Source: Vairimorpha ceranae
Lineage: Eukaryota; Microsporidia; Nosematidae
Assembly (NCBI RefSeq): GCF_000988165.1
Contig: NW_020169302.1
Coordinates: 1-64,000 of the forward strand
Length of the DNA stretch: 64,000 nucleotides
Reading direction: 5' to 3'
In this document: positions 49,564 to 59,073 of the stretch, in pieces
Layout of the letters: the number at the start of each line of letters is the position of its first letter
Numbering within the stretch: the first letter of the stretch is position 1
The notes under the pieces: model-generated
Told to the model about the DNA's origin: nothing
The model's input: only the letters and a program-made list of their open reading frames with translations
The model's database searches: none
Made by a program: the position numbers and the translations under genes

Positions 49564-50976
49564 ATGAGCAATGATAAAATTTCTACTACACGCGAATCAG
49601 TAGCCACGAATGGATCCAATTTCCATATAATTAATGAGGGAAAAGTTAGTATTAGGAAGAACGATACTACATTTTATAATCCTGCGCAGAAAACAAATAG
49701 AGATATATCCATTTTAGTTATATCTGAATATTTTAAAAATAAAGAAAACATTAGAATTCTTGATGCGATGTCGGCTACAGGCCTTAGAGGATTGAGATAT
49801 CTAAAAGAAATCAAAAATTTAAATTTATTCTTCAATGATATTAACGACAATGCGATAGACACCATCTTTGAGAATTTAAAATACAATAATGTTTCTTCTT
49901 CTCAAATTAAATATTTTGAAAAAAATTTATGTGAAATTCGTGAAACATTTAGTCATATAAATGTAGTTAAATCTGATTGTAATGTTTTAATGTGCACGTT
50001 ACAAAATTTTTTTGATGTTATTGACATTGATCCATTTGGTAGTTGTTCAGAATACATTGAAAATGCTATCCGAGCTATAAAACACAATGGGCTTATTTGC
50101 TTTACAAGTACAGATAAAGGGGTTTTGATAACCAACGAGAATAAGAGCATTGTTAAATATGAGACCACAATATTAAAAAAGTATTCAGCTAAAGAGATGG
50201 CGCTCAGGAGTCTTTTATCGTGTATATCACGACACGCCGCTAAATTCGGTGTTTCTATCGAGCCATTACTTTCTCTTAGCTTAGATTTTTACCTAAGAGT
50301 TTTTGTAAGAATTTTAAAAAAAGGCGAAAAACGTGTTATTGCAGACAACGGGCTGTTTTATTTATGTAATTGCGGTAATTTTAAAAGTGCTGATGGAAAC
50401 CGGCAAGTAGTAAATTGTAATATTAATTATAAGTTGTTTAGTTTAGAAGACCCCGATTTTATGAAGAAATTGAAAAATGCATGTGAAACTATTAATTTTT
50501 CGAATGGTAATATTTGTGAGGTATGTAACAAAAAAATGAAAATATGTGGTCCATTTTGGAATAAGCACCTACATGATCAAAATTTGGTTAGTAAAATTAA
50601 ATCAAATTTATCTTCAGATGATAATAGATTGGTAGGTATTTTTAATTTTGTTGGTCAAGAGATATCTACTATGTGGTATTATGAAATACCTTTACTTTCT
50701 AAGAACTTAAAAATGCCATGCATTAGACTTATTAAAATGTTAACGGCCTTAAAAAATCTTGGATTTGATGTTTCATTAACGCATTGCGATATAAAAGGAT
50801 TTAAAACCAATGCTCCTGTAAAAATTATTTATATTGTTTTACAGATAGGAAATTTAGAACCCGACTTTAAATTATTTAGTAAAAATGATATTGTTAATAA
50901 GATATTTGAACAAAAATACTATAAAGGACTTATTGATTCTAAATTAGGCCCATTGTCTCTTCCGCGCAAGGATTAA
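49564..50976 (+). CDS. TRM1: tRNA (guanine26-N2)-dimethyltransferase TRM1
   Basis: TRM1 makes m2,2G26 in tRNAs, in nucleus and mitochondria of most eukaryotes. The 470 residues start with the family NEGKVSIRKNDTTFYNPAQK, then the SAM site IRILDAMSATGLRGLRYLKE, FFNDINDNAIDTI, VIDIDPFGSCSEYIENAIRA (catalytic DPFG), LICFTSTDKGVL and RHAAKFGVSIEPLLSLSLDF. A Cys cluster follows (LCNCG ... CEVCNKKMKICGPFW). AACCCT abuts the ATG. No mitochondrial leader is visible. Confidence 0.95.
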   Translation: MSNDKISTTRESVATNGSNFHIINEGKVSIRKNDTTFYNPAQKTNRDISILVISEYFKNKENIRILDAMSATGLRGLRYLKEIKNLNLFFNDINDNAIDTIFENLKYNNVSSSQIKYFEKNLCEIRETFSHINVVKSDCNVLMCTLQNFFDVIDIDPFGSCSEYIENAIRAIKHNGLICFTSTDKGVLITNENKSIVKYETTILKKYSAKEMALRSLLSCISRHAAKFGVSIEPLLSLSLDFYLRVFVRILKKGEKRVIADNGLFYLCNCGNFKSADGNRQVVNCNINYKLFSLEDPDFMKKLKNACETINFSNGNICEVCNKKMKICGPFWNKHLHDQNLVSKIKSNLSSDDNRLVGIFNFVGQEISTMWYYEIPLLSKNLKMPCIRLIKMLTALKNLGFDVSLTHCDIKGFKTNAPVKIIYIVLQIGNLEPDFKLFSKNDIVNKIFEQKYYKGLIDSKLGPLSLPRKD

Positions 50977-51249
50977 ACATTTTTTTATATAAGACATATC
51001 TTTATACTCAAATATTTTGCTTTATTTTTAAGGTTCCAATGTAATAACAATAAACATGTCTGGATCATTTTCTTAATAAATTTGTTTTATATAAAATGGT
51101 GGCAAAAAACAAGGAATATTAAAATAGTATAGTAATCATACTTTTTTAGTCGCAACTTTCTATTCTTTTACTTTATAAAAAATTATAGAATACTTTGAGA
51201 ACAATTAACATTGTTCTTTTGAATCTTTTTTGGTATTGACATAATAATT

Positions 51250-52392
51250 TTTATTTTAGTTGGAATAAAAAGGAATATTTTTTTGTATTGAAAAATTGGC
51301 GGAAGAAATATTTGAAACTATAAAAAGTTTAATTTTAATCCCTTATGCCACAAAAAGTATCTTTAAGTGAAAAATCCGAAATTAAGGCTTACATTGAAAT
51401 AGACAGAAAACAAAAAGAAGTTGCAAAAAAAGTACTCGGTAAGTCAGCCAGTAATGTCTAAACCTAAGAAAAAAATTAATGAAACAGGACAAATTGAAAG
51501 AAAAGCAAATTCTGGTAGACATTTATTCCTGAATAGTAATGATATATTCTAGTTTAAAAAAAATAAATGCTGATCCACAAATTGGAGTATTAAGCTTGCT
51601 ATAGATTATAAAAAAGGACAGAAAAAATAAATTTGTTAAATTTATAAGAGATTACTTGCGTGTATGGGAATACGTTGTAGGATTTGATGTAAAAAATCAT
51701 TTTTGCCTAAAAAGCATATTTTGAAAAGAAAAGATTGTGCAAGCAAGTATGCTTACTACTCTGATAAGAGACGGAATAAGGTTATTTTTAACGATAAAAA
51801 AATAACTTACTTATTTGGCTCTGATGGGAGAGTTTATGTTTGAAGAAAAGTTTGCCAAAGATATAATAAAAAAAAATTTAAATTCACAATAAAACATTAA
51901 GGTGGTAGTATCATGGTTTGAACATGTTTTTTTGCGTGCAGAGGTTGAAAATGTGTATAATTGATGGTATAATGAATAGCGAAGCATATTGTAGAATTTT
52001 AGACAATTATCTTGAGACTTCTGCAAAAAAAATTAAATTAAAAAATTTTATTTTATAGCAAAATAATGATCCGAAACATACAAGTAAATGAACTAGAGAT
52101 TATTCGTTCGGTTAAAAAATTTTTACTTTAGATTAATCTACACAATCCTTAGACATGAATCCTATAAAAAGTTTATGGCATATTCTTAGGGTAGAGGTAG
52201 GAAAAAGAAAATCAAAATATATAAATGAATTAAAGAAATGTGTTGAAGAGAGGTGGAATAAAATACATGCTAAAGTGTTAAAAAAACTGGTATAGAACAT
52301 GAAAATTAAATGTATCAAATTATTAAGAGCTAAAGGTGGAGATACTAAATTTTAAATAAAAATATTCCTTTTTTTTCATTAAACTAAAAAAA
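51250..52392 (+). mobile_element. Tc1/mariner element, third copy, dead
   Basis: It encloses a decayed transposase (51345-52355). Imperfect inverted repeats are visible around AAAGGAATATTTTT (51269-51282) and, inverted, AAAAATATTCCTTTTT (52360-52375). The outer limits are approximate because the ends are degraded and no clean TA duplication is seen. Confidence 0.6.
51345..52355 (+). pseudogene. Tc1-family transposase with multiple stops
   Basis: The start ATG 51345 has a good motif (AATCCCTT). The frame gives MPQKVSLSEKSEIKAYIEID, a stop, then TGQIERKANSGRH in another frame. Next come FGSDGRVYV-stop-RKVCQRYN, GGSIMV-stop-TCFFACRG-stop, CIIDGIMNSEAYCRILDNYL, NNDPKHTSK, and SLDMNPIKSLWHILRVEVGK, RWNKIHAKVLKKLV, RAKGGDTKF. 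The catalytic Asp-Pro-Lys-His and DMNPI blocks are present. At least two of the stops are TGA at positions where Tc1 proteins have Trp (YVWR, VMVWG). Confidence 0.85.
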
Positions 52393-52639
52393 GCATTGTG
52401 TTTTTGTACAAAAAAAATTAACTACTTAAACAATTATAAATTTTCGTAAGCTCTCTTAAATAGGGACAATTTGTCATATTACAAAACTTGTTATTGCGAA
52501 ATTTAATATTCCTTTTTTTGTCACTACTGTATTTAACAATTACATGTATATATTATTTTAAGGAACAATTTGATAACGACTCTTTTAAGTCTCAGATTTA
52601 CATAAGCTTTACACCAGTATTTTATAATAAAAAAACTAA

Positions 52640-52955
52640 CTTGTGCCATCCCGTTTTAAACGAAATTACAAATTTAATGTGTGTTCTTTCATTTTAATGG
52701 ATATGATGTGTCTTTGTGTATGTACTTATTTTATTATTTTTAATTGCAATTTGGCCCTTTTTACTATAAATTAAAATTTGCTATAAACACCTTGTATCTG
52801 TATAAGATTCATTTATTTGAACAAAAGCGATGGAAAATGTACGAAAACACCGTTCCGTGCTTAGAGAAATGATCCTTTAAATGAAATTACTCGTTCTTAA
52901 CAAAAAATATAGAGAATTTTACAAATTTTAAAAAAAGAATGGTTAAATAATAAAA
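52640..52955. repeat. Dispersed repeat, copy B (partner near 3010-3300)
   Basis: It shares ordered blocks with 3010-3300: ATTACAAATTTAATGTGTGTTC, GTATGTACTTATTTTATTA, AAATTTGCTATAAACACCTT, GTACGAAAACACCG, GAGAATTTTACAAATTTTAA. The similarity is clear but interrupted by small indels. No coding potential is seen. It lies between a dead Tc1 element and the third 20-bp repeat copy. Confidence 0.55.
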
Positions 52956-52963
52956 AAATGTTA

Positions 52964-52983
52964 GATTCAAACTTTTTATATAT
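52964..52983 (+). repeat. 20-bp repeat GATTCAAACTTTTTATATAT, copy 3
   Basis: Identical to the copies at 34801 and 39656. It lies 250 bases before the TAF6 start and directly after dispersed repeat copy B. Confidence 0.7.
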
Positions 52984-53223
52984 GTTGATGATTGATGATA
53001 CGATTATCATTGTTTATAATGTGTTCTTCTATTTTACATTTTATGCACAGATTCTTTTTTTTTTAGCTTAAGTTAATACTAAATAAAACTTATTGAAATT
53101 AACAACTTTAAACACTTTAATTTGTAGTCTTTTACTTTGAATAGAAATGTGAATTTAGAATTATATTTATGAGTCTATTTTTTGTACTTTACAAATTTAT
53201 ATTTTGCTTTCTATTCAATTTTT

Positions 53224-53232
53224 TCCCCTTTT
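53224..53232 (+). promoter_or_regulatory. C-run start motif of TAF6
   Basis: TCCCCTTTT abuts ATG 53233 and lies within the longer frame, so it decides the start. Confidence 0.7.
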
Positions 53233-54294
53233 ATGCTGTTTTCTCTAGAAACATTAAAATCTTATGCACAATCTGTAGGAATTACAAATATTGATGACGA
53301 CGCATTGAGAATTTTGTCTCAAGATTTGGAATACAGAATCAAAGAAATATGTCAAGAAGGAAGCAAGTTTATGCTTGCTAGTAAAAGAACGAAATTAAGT
53401 ATCGAAGATATTAACTATGGACTTATAAGTAGAAATGTAGATCCGTTATTTGGATACGATCCACAAGATAATCTTGTTTTTAAAGGTCTTCCTTCAGGTA
53501 TTTTTTACGTCCCCGACGAAGAATTAGACATTGAAGAATATTTGGAAAGGCCACTTCCTAAAATCCCGCTTAACACTTCGATACAAAGCCATTGGCTTGC
53601 TATTGAAGGCGTACAGCCACAAACTGCTCAGAATCCTATTTTAATACAAAAGACTGAACAGAAGAAGGACACTTTAATAACATATCAAGAAGAGACAGAA
53701 CTCAAATCACAAAATAAACACATTTTGACAAAAGAGCTTAATATGTATTTTGAGAAAATTATACAAACAATGGAAACTGATGAAGATATCGCAATAGAAT
53801 GTCTTAAAAATGAAAGTGGTATACAACAATTAGTACCTTACTTTATTCATCATTTTAATCAACAGATAATAAAAAATTTAAAAGTTACAGAAAAATTAAA
53901 AACTGTAATAATGATGTATAACAGCCTATTAAATAATCAATACATATTTATTGATCCTTATCTTCACCAGATACTACCTTCACTACTTACATGTGTTGTT
54001 GGTAAGTCTGTTGATGACTCTGTTAGATATTTATCTTCTGATGTTATTAAATTTGTTTACGATAACTTTGCTAGTAAATACAAAACCCTTGGCCCAAGAA
54101 TTATTAGCACACTATCTAAAACTTGGCTAGACAAAGACAAAAATGAAAATGTTCAACTTGGTGCTTTGAGATGTCTTGGAATTTTGTCTCAGGAAGTAAT
54201 TAATAATGTAATTAAACCTAAATCAGAAATATATAAAAAGGAAATTGGACATTTTAGCGTGAATGAAGAACTTAATAGGCTAATAAACAACTAA
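53233..54294 (+). CDS. TAF6: TFIID subunit TAF6
   Basis: TAF6 pairs with TAF9 through an H4-like histone fold and scaffolds TFIID/SAGA. Residues 3-70 give the histone fold (LETLKSYAQSVGITNIDDDA ... LSIEDINYGL). They are followed by the typical NVDPLFGY and FYVPDEELDIEEYLERPLPK blocks, and SHWLAIEGVQP. Residues 170-350 are the C-terminal HEAT domain (LNMYFEKIIQTMETD, LHQILPSLLTCVVGK, LGALRCLGILSQEVI). The 353-residue start follows TTCCCCTTTT; the longer frame adds a 17-codon leader of low complexity. Confidence 0.92.
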   Translation: MLFSLETLKSYAQSVGITNIDDDALRILSQDLEYRIKEICQEGSKFMLASKRTKLSIEDINYGLISRNVDPLFGYDPQDNLVFKGLPSGIFYVPDEELDIEEYLERPLPKIPLNTSIQSHWLAIEGVQPQTAQNPILIQKTEQKKDTLITYQEETELKSQNKHILTKELNMYFEKIIQTMETDEDIAIECLKNESGIQQLVPYFIHHFNQQIIKNLKVTEKLKTVIMMYNSLLNNQYIFIDPYLHQILPSLLTCVVGKSVDDSVRYLSSDVIKFVYDNFASKYKTLGPRIISTLSKTWLDKDKNENVQLGALRCLGILSQEVINNVIKPKSEIYKKEIGHFSVNEELNRLINN

Positions 54295-55501
54295 GTTTAT
54301 TTTTTTAAGGACAATTGAGTTTATTTTGTTACTTTTTATTTTTAGTGATTTATGTGTAAACTAAACGCAATTTTATATTAAATTATAAAATACGCTAACA
54401 ATTACATATTAAATTTTAAATATTAATTAAATAAAACAATAATTATGTTTTTGACATTAAATTTTATGACTTTATTGATTAGCCAATATCAGTTTCTTTT
54501 GAAGTTTTATAATTAAGATTGACAATTTGAAGGTGTTTTCTATGCTCAATTATCTATAAAAAATACAAACATTAGTAAACAGTTTTAAAGTTTACAATTT
54601 AGAAAAAAATAGTAAAAACTTGCATGTTATACAAAAAGATATAAAATATAAAAGTTTTTAATCACAATATTTTTTATTTCATTTTGTGGTATAATTTTGA
54701 TACCACATTTTAAGGTGCCAATGATTTACAATATCACGTTGAAACGTCATTTGTTTTAATGATTAAATTAATATATTGGACCATTTGCTAAACAAATATG
54801 TTCATTGGTTTACAATAAATATAAATAAGAAGATTTAATTTAAAAAATGATGAATCAGGGTAGTCACTACAACAAACATTCTTCTACAAGTACTAAGTCC
54901 GATTTCAATAAAAACACTTTACGTAAACATATTTCCCACAGCATCCTAGAATGCTTTTTTTCCACAGGGACAATCCCTGGCAAACACGCCACATTTATTT
55001 TATAAAAGTACATAAATCGATCAAAGTATTTACTTAATTTTTAATTTTAAAGTGGCTTAACAAATAAAATTATTACTTTTTAATTATAAAAATTATCTTA
55101 ATAATACTATTTATTTACAAACGTTATTAACATCAATAATTGCCTCACTTTGGTCAAATGGATATGTTAATTAACCAATTAAATTTACATTAACTTTAAA
55201 TTTTTTTATATTTTAAAGGGTTAAATAGAAAACAAACCATTTTTTTTATCAATCAATTTATATTTAAAAAGTGTTAATTTTTTTTGTTTTGTGCTATTCT
55301 TTACTATACGTAAATATTTTAATTCAATGCAAAATATCAGAAGAATTAAATACAACGATAAAAAAATGTGTTTTTTATGTTTTTAATAAGTATTCTTAAA
55401 AATTACAATTTTACCAATTATTATTGATCATTGAAAGACAAATAAAAAAAGAAACAAATTTATTGTTTTATCTTATTAATGTTCGAAAAAAATCAAAGTG
55501 C
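54295..55501. other. Long spacer (about 1.2 kb) with hairpins and a coding fossil
   Basis: TGTGGTAT (54685-54692) and ATACCACA (54700-54707) form an 8-bp stem. A GC-richer stretch, 54860-55000, holds CAGGGA-CAA-TCCCTG (54965-54979) and a near-palindrome AGCATCCTAGAATGCT. On the minus strand it reads ARDCPCGKKAF, stop, DAVGNMFT, stop, SVFIEIGLSTCRRMF in one frame, like an old gene or transposase. No family was recognised. Confidence 0.4.
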
Positions 55502-58093
55502 ATGAATCCAGATATAAAAAAGAATTTTGAAAATAATGCAAAAAAACCTTTGTATGTAAATAATCCTAGTTTAAAAATATTAGAAAAAATTGAGAAAATC
55601 TCTATTAGTGAAGTAAAGAAACAATTTAAAAAGCCTCAAGTTAAAGATAACAGACAGAAAATAAATATTTGGAAAATATCTCCTAAAATTTTTCTAATAG
55701 GAGAGGTTTGGGATGGAGAGACAAATTTTTTGGACTGTAAAAATTTCACTGGTGATGTACAGAAATATTTAGAGAAAACAAGACTAAATAATAATTATCT
55801 TTATTATACAACAAATGAAAATACAAAATTATCAGGGAGTATTTTATGCCTTAAAAAAATTTTATACGATTGTAATTTTTTTGGAGAAATTTCAAATTCA
55901 ATTTATTCTTGGTTACAGCTTAGTGATACAAATGTGGCTTTTATAGAAGTAAACTATGAAAAATTAACTTTGTTTGCAATTTTAATAGAATGTGTGAATA
56001 TTTATTTAACAGAGAAGATTAATATAGGTTTAATTTTTTCAAATTTTGAACATTTTAAAAAAAATATTACTGATTTAAATACAATTGATAGATACAAAAA
56101 ATATTTTTACAATCTCTATTGTAAAAAAAATGATAGGCTAGCAACATTAAAGTTGCACCAAATAATTATTTCTAATTACCCAAAAATAGAAGGATTTGAC
56201 AACTTCAAGATTTCTTTTTCAATTCACCAAAATCAGAAAAATATAACTAAAACTAAAGATGTCGATGATATTGATATCATTTATAAAGATAATTTTTATA
56301 TTGTATTAAATAATCTTAATATGGAAATAACTGATGATATTAATTTTACTATAGATTTTATAAATAAAGATAAAAAAAAGACAATTTTCGAGTTTCCATT
56401 TAATGTATTTTTTTACGATCAAGGTGTATTTAGATACAATAAAGAGGATGTTTTAACTGATATAAAATCTAAATTTCAAGATGAATTTAATTTTGATTTA
56501 GTTTTTTTGGAAACTGAAAATTATATTAATTTAAGCTTATATGAAAACAAATACAATATTATTCAAGGAATAATAACAATTAATGAGCTTTTTAAAAGAA
56601 ATAAAAATGATAGCAAATTTGAAATGTTATTTAAAAAGGGATACGAAAAGAATATAGCTACATTTTGCAGTTTATTGAATTATTCAAATGCAGAAGCAAG
56701 TTCTTTGATTTCGTTGCTTGAAAAAAAAGGCTACACAAATCTTTTTTCTCAAGGCAAATCTCTTAAAACTACTTTTATACATTTCCAAAAAACAAAGAAC
56801 ACGGAAGAATATAAAATATTAAAACAAGAGGACATTATACCAATAAAACCTTTTGATAAAGATAACCTGTATAAAAATATACTAAATAAAGATTTACCGG
56901 ATATTGAACTCATTAAAGATGAGGAAAAACCTTCTCTTATACTAAAAAACCCCACCAAAAAGTTTGTATTGAAGAAGAAAAAGATTTTAGTTGAAAATGT
57001 AAATGAAATGAATTGTAAAGCTTTAAGACCCCTACATTGGGTACCGATAAATGATAATGATGGTACTATATTTAAAGACCTGGATATTTATAAATCAAAA
57101 TTAGATGTTGAAAAGTTTAAAAAATATTTTTGTGTTAATAGCAAAGATACAGAACATATAAACAATAATCAGTTAAATCAGGCAGTTACTGTTATTGATC
57201 AAAAAAGACTTTTTCTTGTTTCTTTAGCAATAAGCCATTTAAACAAAAAAAATATCAATCCAAAAAACATATACGATATGTTAATTAATAATCCAAAAGA
57301 TATTTTTATACAAGATTTATTAAATTTGGAACATGTTTTTCCGACATATGAAGAGACGTATGTTTTAGCAAATTATGACTTTTCAAAATTGATGCCAGAA
57401 GAAAAAATTATGTTAGAATATTCAAAGTTATTAGAAGTTAAAAAGATAGTTAAAATTTTGTTATTTGAACGCAAATTTTTTGATGAAATATTTCTTATTG
57501 AAAATTTATTAGAAAAAATAAAATTTACATTTGATAAAATAATAGAAAGTAAAGATTTTAAAATTATTTTAAAAATGATATTAGACATAGGAAATTTGAT
57601 TAATTATGATTTTTCTGCTAGAAAAAAGAAATCGGCCGGGTTTATGTTATCAAGCATATATCTTTTTGTAGATTATAAAGGACACGAGGATTATTCGTTA
57701 TTTCAATTTTTTATGGAAAGTATGGAATACAATAGCATTTCAATAAATTTACAGAGAGATTTTAAATACCTTAATATAATAAGAAAAGAACAGATTATAA
57801 AGATAAAAGAAAAAATTAATTTTTTGATTAAACAGTACAAAGACAATCTTCAAATGTATTATACATTAGAAAATGATAAGGCAACATTTACAAACTTTTT
57901 TTTATTTGTAGCTGATAAGTTAACAAATATAAAAAGTAATTATGAAAAATGTACGGAAAAAATTGTACTAATTAAAAAGCTTTTTAATGAAGATGATAAA
58001 AGGAGTATAATTGATATGCTTGATTGTATTGCTTACTTAATAAGTAAAATTACAAATTATAAGCAGCCTATTTATGAAACTAATAATAGATAA
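55502..58093 (+). CDS. Formin with inactive PTEN-like and C2 domains, FH2, no FH1
   Basis: Formins nucleate and elongate actin filaments through FH2. The C-terminal 355 residues (from about 505: CKALRPLHWVPINDNDGTIF ... EEKIMLEYSKLLEVKKIVK, ILDIGNLINYDFSARKKKSA) are an FH2 domain. Residues about 55-180 (NIWKISPKIFLIGEVW ... WLQLSDTNVAFIEVNYEKL) follow a PTEN-type phosphatase fold, but the HCxxGxxR loop is replaced by IEVNYEKL. About 196-340 (DRYKKYFYNLYCKKN, LHQIIISNYPKIEGF) match the PTEN C2 domain. No poly-Pro FH1 precedes FH2. The first ATG is 55502; the earlier frame opens with TTG. No C-run motif was seen. Confidence 0.75.
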   Translation: MNPDIKKNFENNAKKPLYVNNPSLKILEKIEKISISEVKKQFKKPQVKDNRQKINIWKISPKIFLIGEVWDGETNFLDCKNFTGDVQKYLEKTRLNNNYLYYTTNENTKLSGSILCLKKILYDCNFFGEISNSIYSWLQLSDTNVAFIEVNYEKLTLFAILIECVNIYLTEKINIGLIFSNFEHFKKNITDLNTIDRYKKYFYNLYCKKNDRLATLKLHQIIISNYPKIEGFDNFKISFSIHQNQKNITKTKDVDDIDIIYKDNFYIVLNNLNMEITDDINFTIDFINKDKKKTIFEFPFNVFFYDQGVFRYNKEDVLTDIKSKFQDEFNFDLVFLETENYINLSLYENKYNIIQGIITINELFKRNKNDSKFEMLFKKGYEKNIATFCSLLNYSNAEASSLISLLEKKGYTNLFSQGKSLKTTFIHFQKTKNTEEYKILKQEDIIPIKPFDKDNLYKNILNKDLPDIELIKDEEKPSLILKNPTKKFVLKKKKILVENVNEMNCKALRPLHWVPINDNDGTIFKDLDIYKSKLDVEKFKKYFCVNSKDTEHINNNQLNQAVTVIDQKRLFLVSLAISHLNKKNINPKNIYDMLINNPKDIFIQDLLNLEHVFPTYEETYVLANYDFSKLMPEEKIMLEYSKLLEVKKIVKILLFERKFFDEIFLIENLLEKIKFTFDKIIESKDFKIILKMILDIGNLINYDFSARKKKSAGFMLSSIYLFVDYKGHEDYSLFQFFMESMEYNSISINLQRDFKYLNIIRKEQIIKIKEKINFLIKQYKDNLQMYYTLENDKATFTNFFLFVADKLTNIKSNYEKCTEKIVLIKKLFNEDDKRSIIDMLDCIAYLISKITNYKQPIYETNNR

Positions 58094-59073
58094 AGAAATT
58101 TTACTAGAATACATATAAAATTACTTTCTAAAATATTTTATATATAAATAATACTTCTAGAAATAAAAAGAAAATAAAATTAAACTTAACTATTTTAAAA
58201 ATTTTAAAGTACAAACTTGTTTATATGTTTTTTTTATTAAGATTTATCACAATAAATATCAATTTATTATACTTTTTTAAAAATTTAAAATTACCTTTTA
58301 ACTGAGCTTTTAAAACCAATTTTAATTGTCGTAGAGATATAAATATTCTAATAATTTTTAACCCTAATTCCATCATGCCTGAAACTAAAGAAATAAATAA
58401 TCTTAACGTTAATAATAATCTTAATGTTATTACATAATAGCAATACAAACAATAGAATTTTGGTTACATATATAAATGTCAATGTCAACAAAAAGAAATT
58501 AGAGCTATCTAAGCTTGTAACTTCTAAAAAAACTCAACTACGTGTTTATCCAAAATTTAATTTAACGCCAATGTAGATGAAATTTAGAAAGTTAGTAACA
58601 AGTTGTGAAATTTTATAAATTTTTTAGTTTAAAAAAGATTTCTTATATTATTATTAATGACCATGGTAATAAAAATTATAAATCAATTGCATATATTCTT
58701 CTTTTTTTTCTACTTTATTTAATGATTTTTGCTTAATATTAGCTTTAATGTTCTCATTATATACTTTTTTACAGATATAAATATTATTTATAAATTTAGA
58801 TAGTTAACTGACACATATTGTACTCAAGTGATTGTTGTGACTTTTAAAATCATTACAGTAGGTTAATGAAGTAATATGTACCATTCCGATGATTTTTATC
58901 TAATTTTTGATACCTTTAAAGCTTTTAACTAAAATTTTAAAAAAAATAACTTCATTTTAGCTATTAATGATTAATGAGTTACAAAAAATTAAAAGCATTG
59001 TTGACTTTGTGATGAAAAAATTTGCCTAAAATGTAAGTTTATTTAAATTTTTAATAATTTAATACCCCTTAGA
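58094..59073. other. Long spacer with a possible broken small gene
   Basis: AACCCTAATTCCATC precedes ATG 58375, which opens MPETKEINNLNVNNNLNVIT (58375-58437). An overlapping frame, 58424-58576, continues 50 codons (MLLHNSNTNNRILVTYINVN ...). A single indel would fuse them into a protein of about 65 residues. The family is unknown. The rest of the spacer shows nothing. Confidence 0.35.

Noticed and set aside
51345..52355. Alternative genetic code with TGA as Trp
   Set aside because: TGA falls at Trp positions only in dead transposases; intact host genes end in normal stops and use TGG for Trp.
54846..54853. ATGATGA as a C box of a C/D snoRNA
   Set aside because: No matching D box (CTGA) or terminal stem was found at the right distance.
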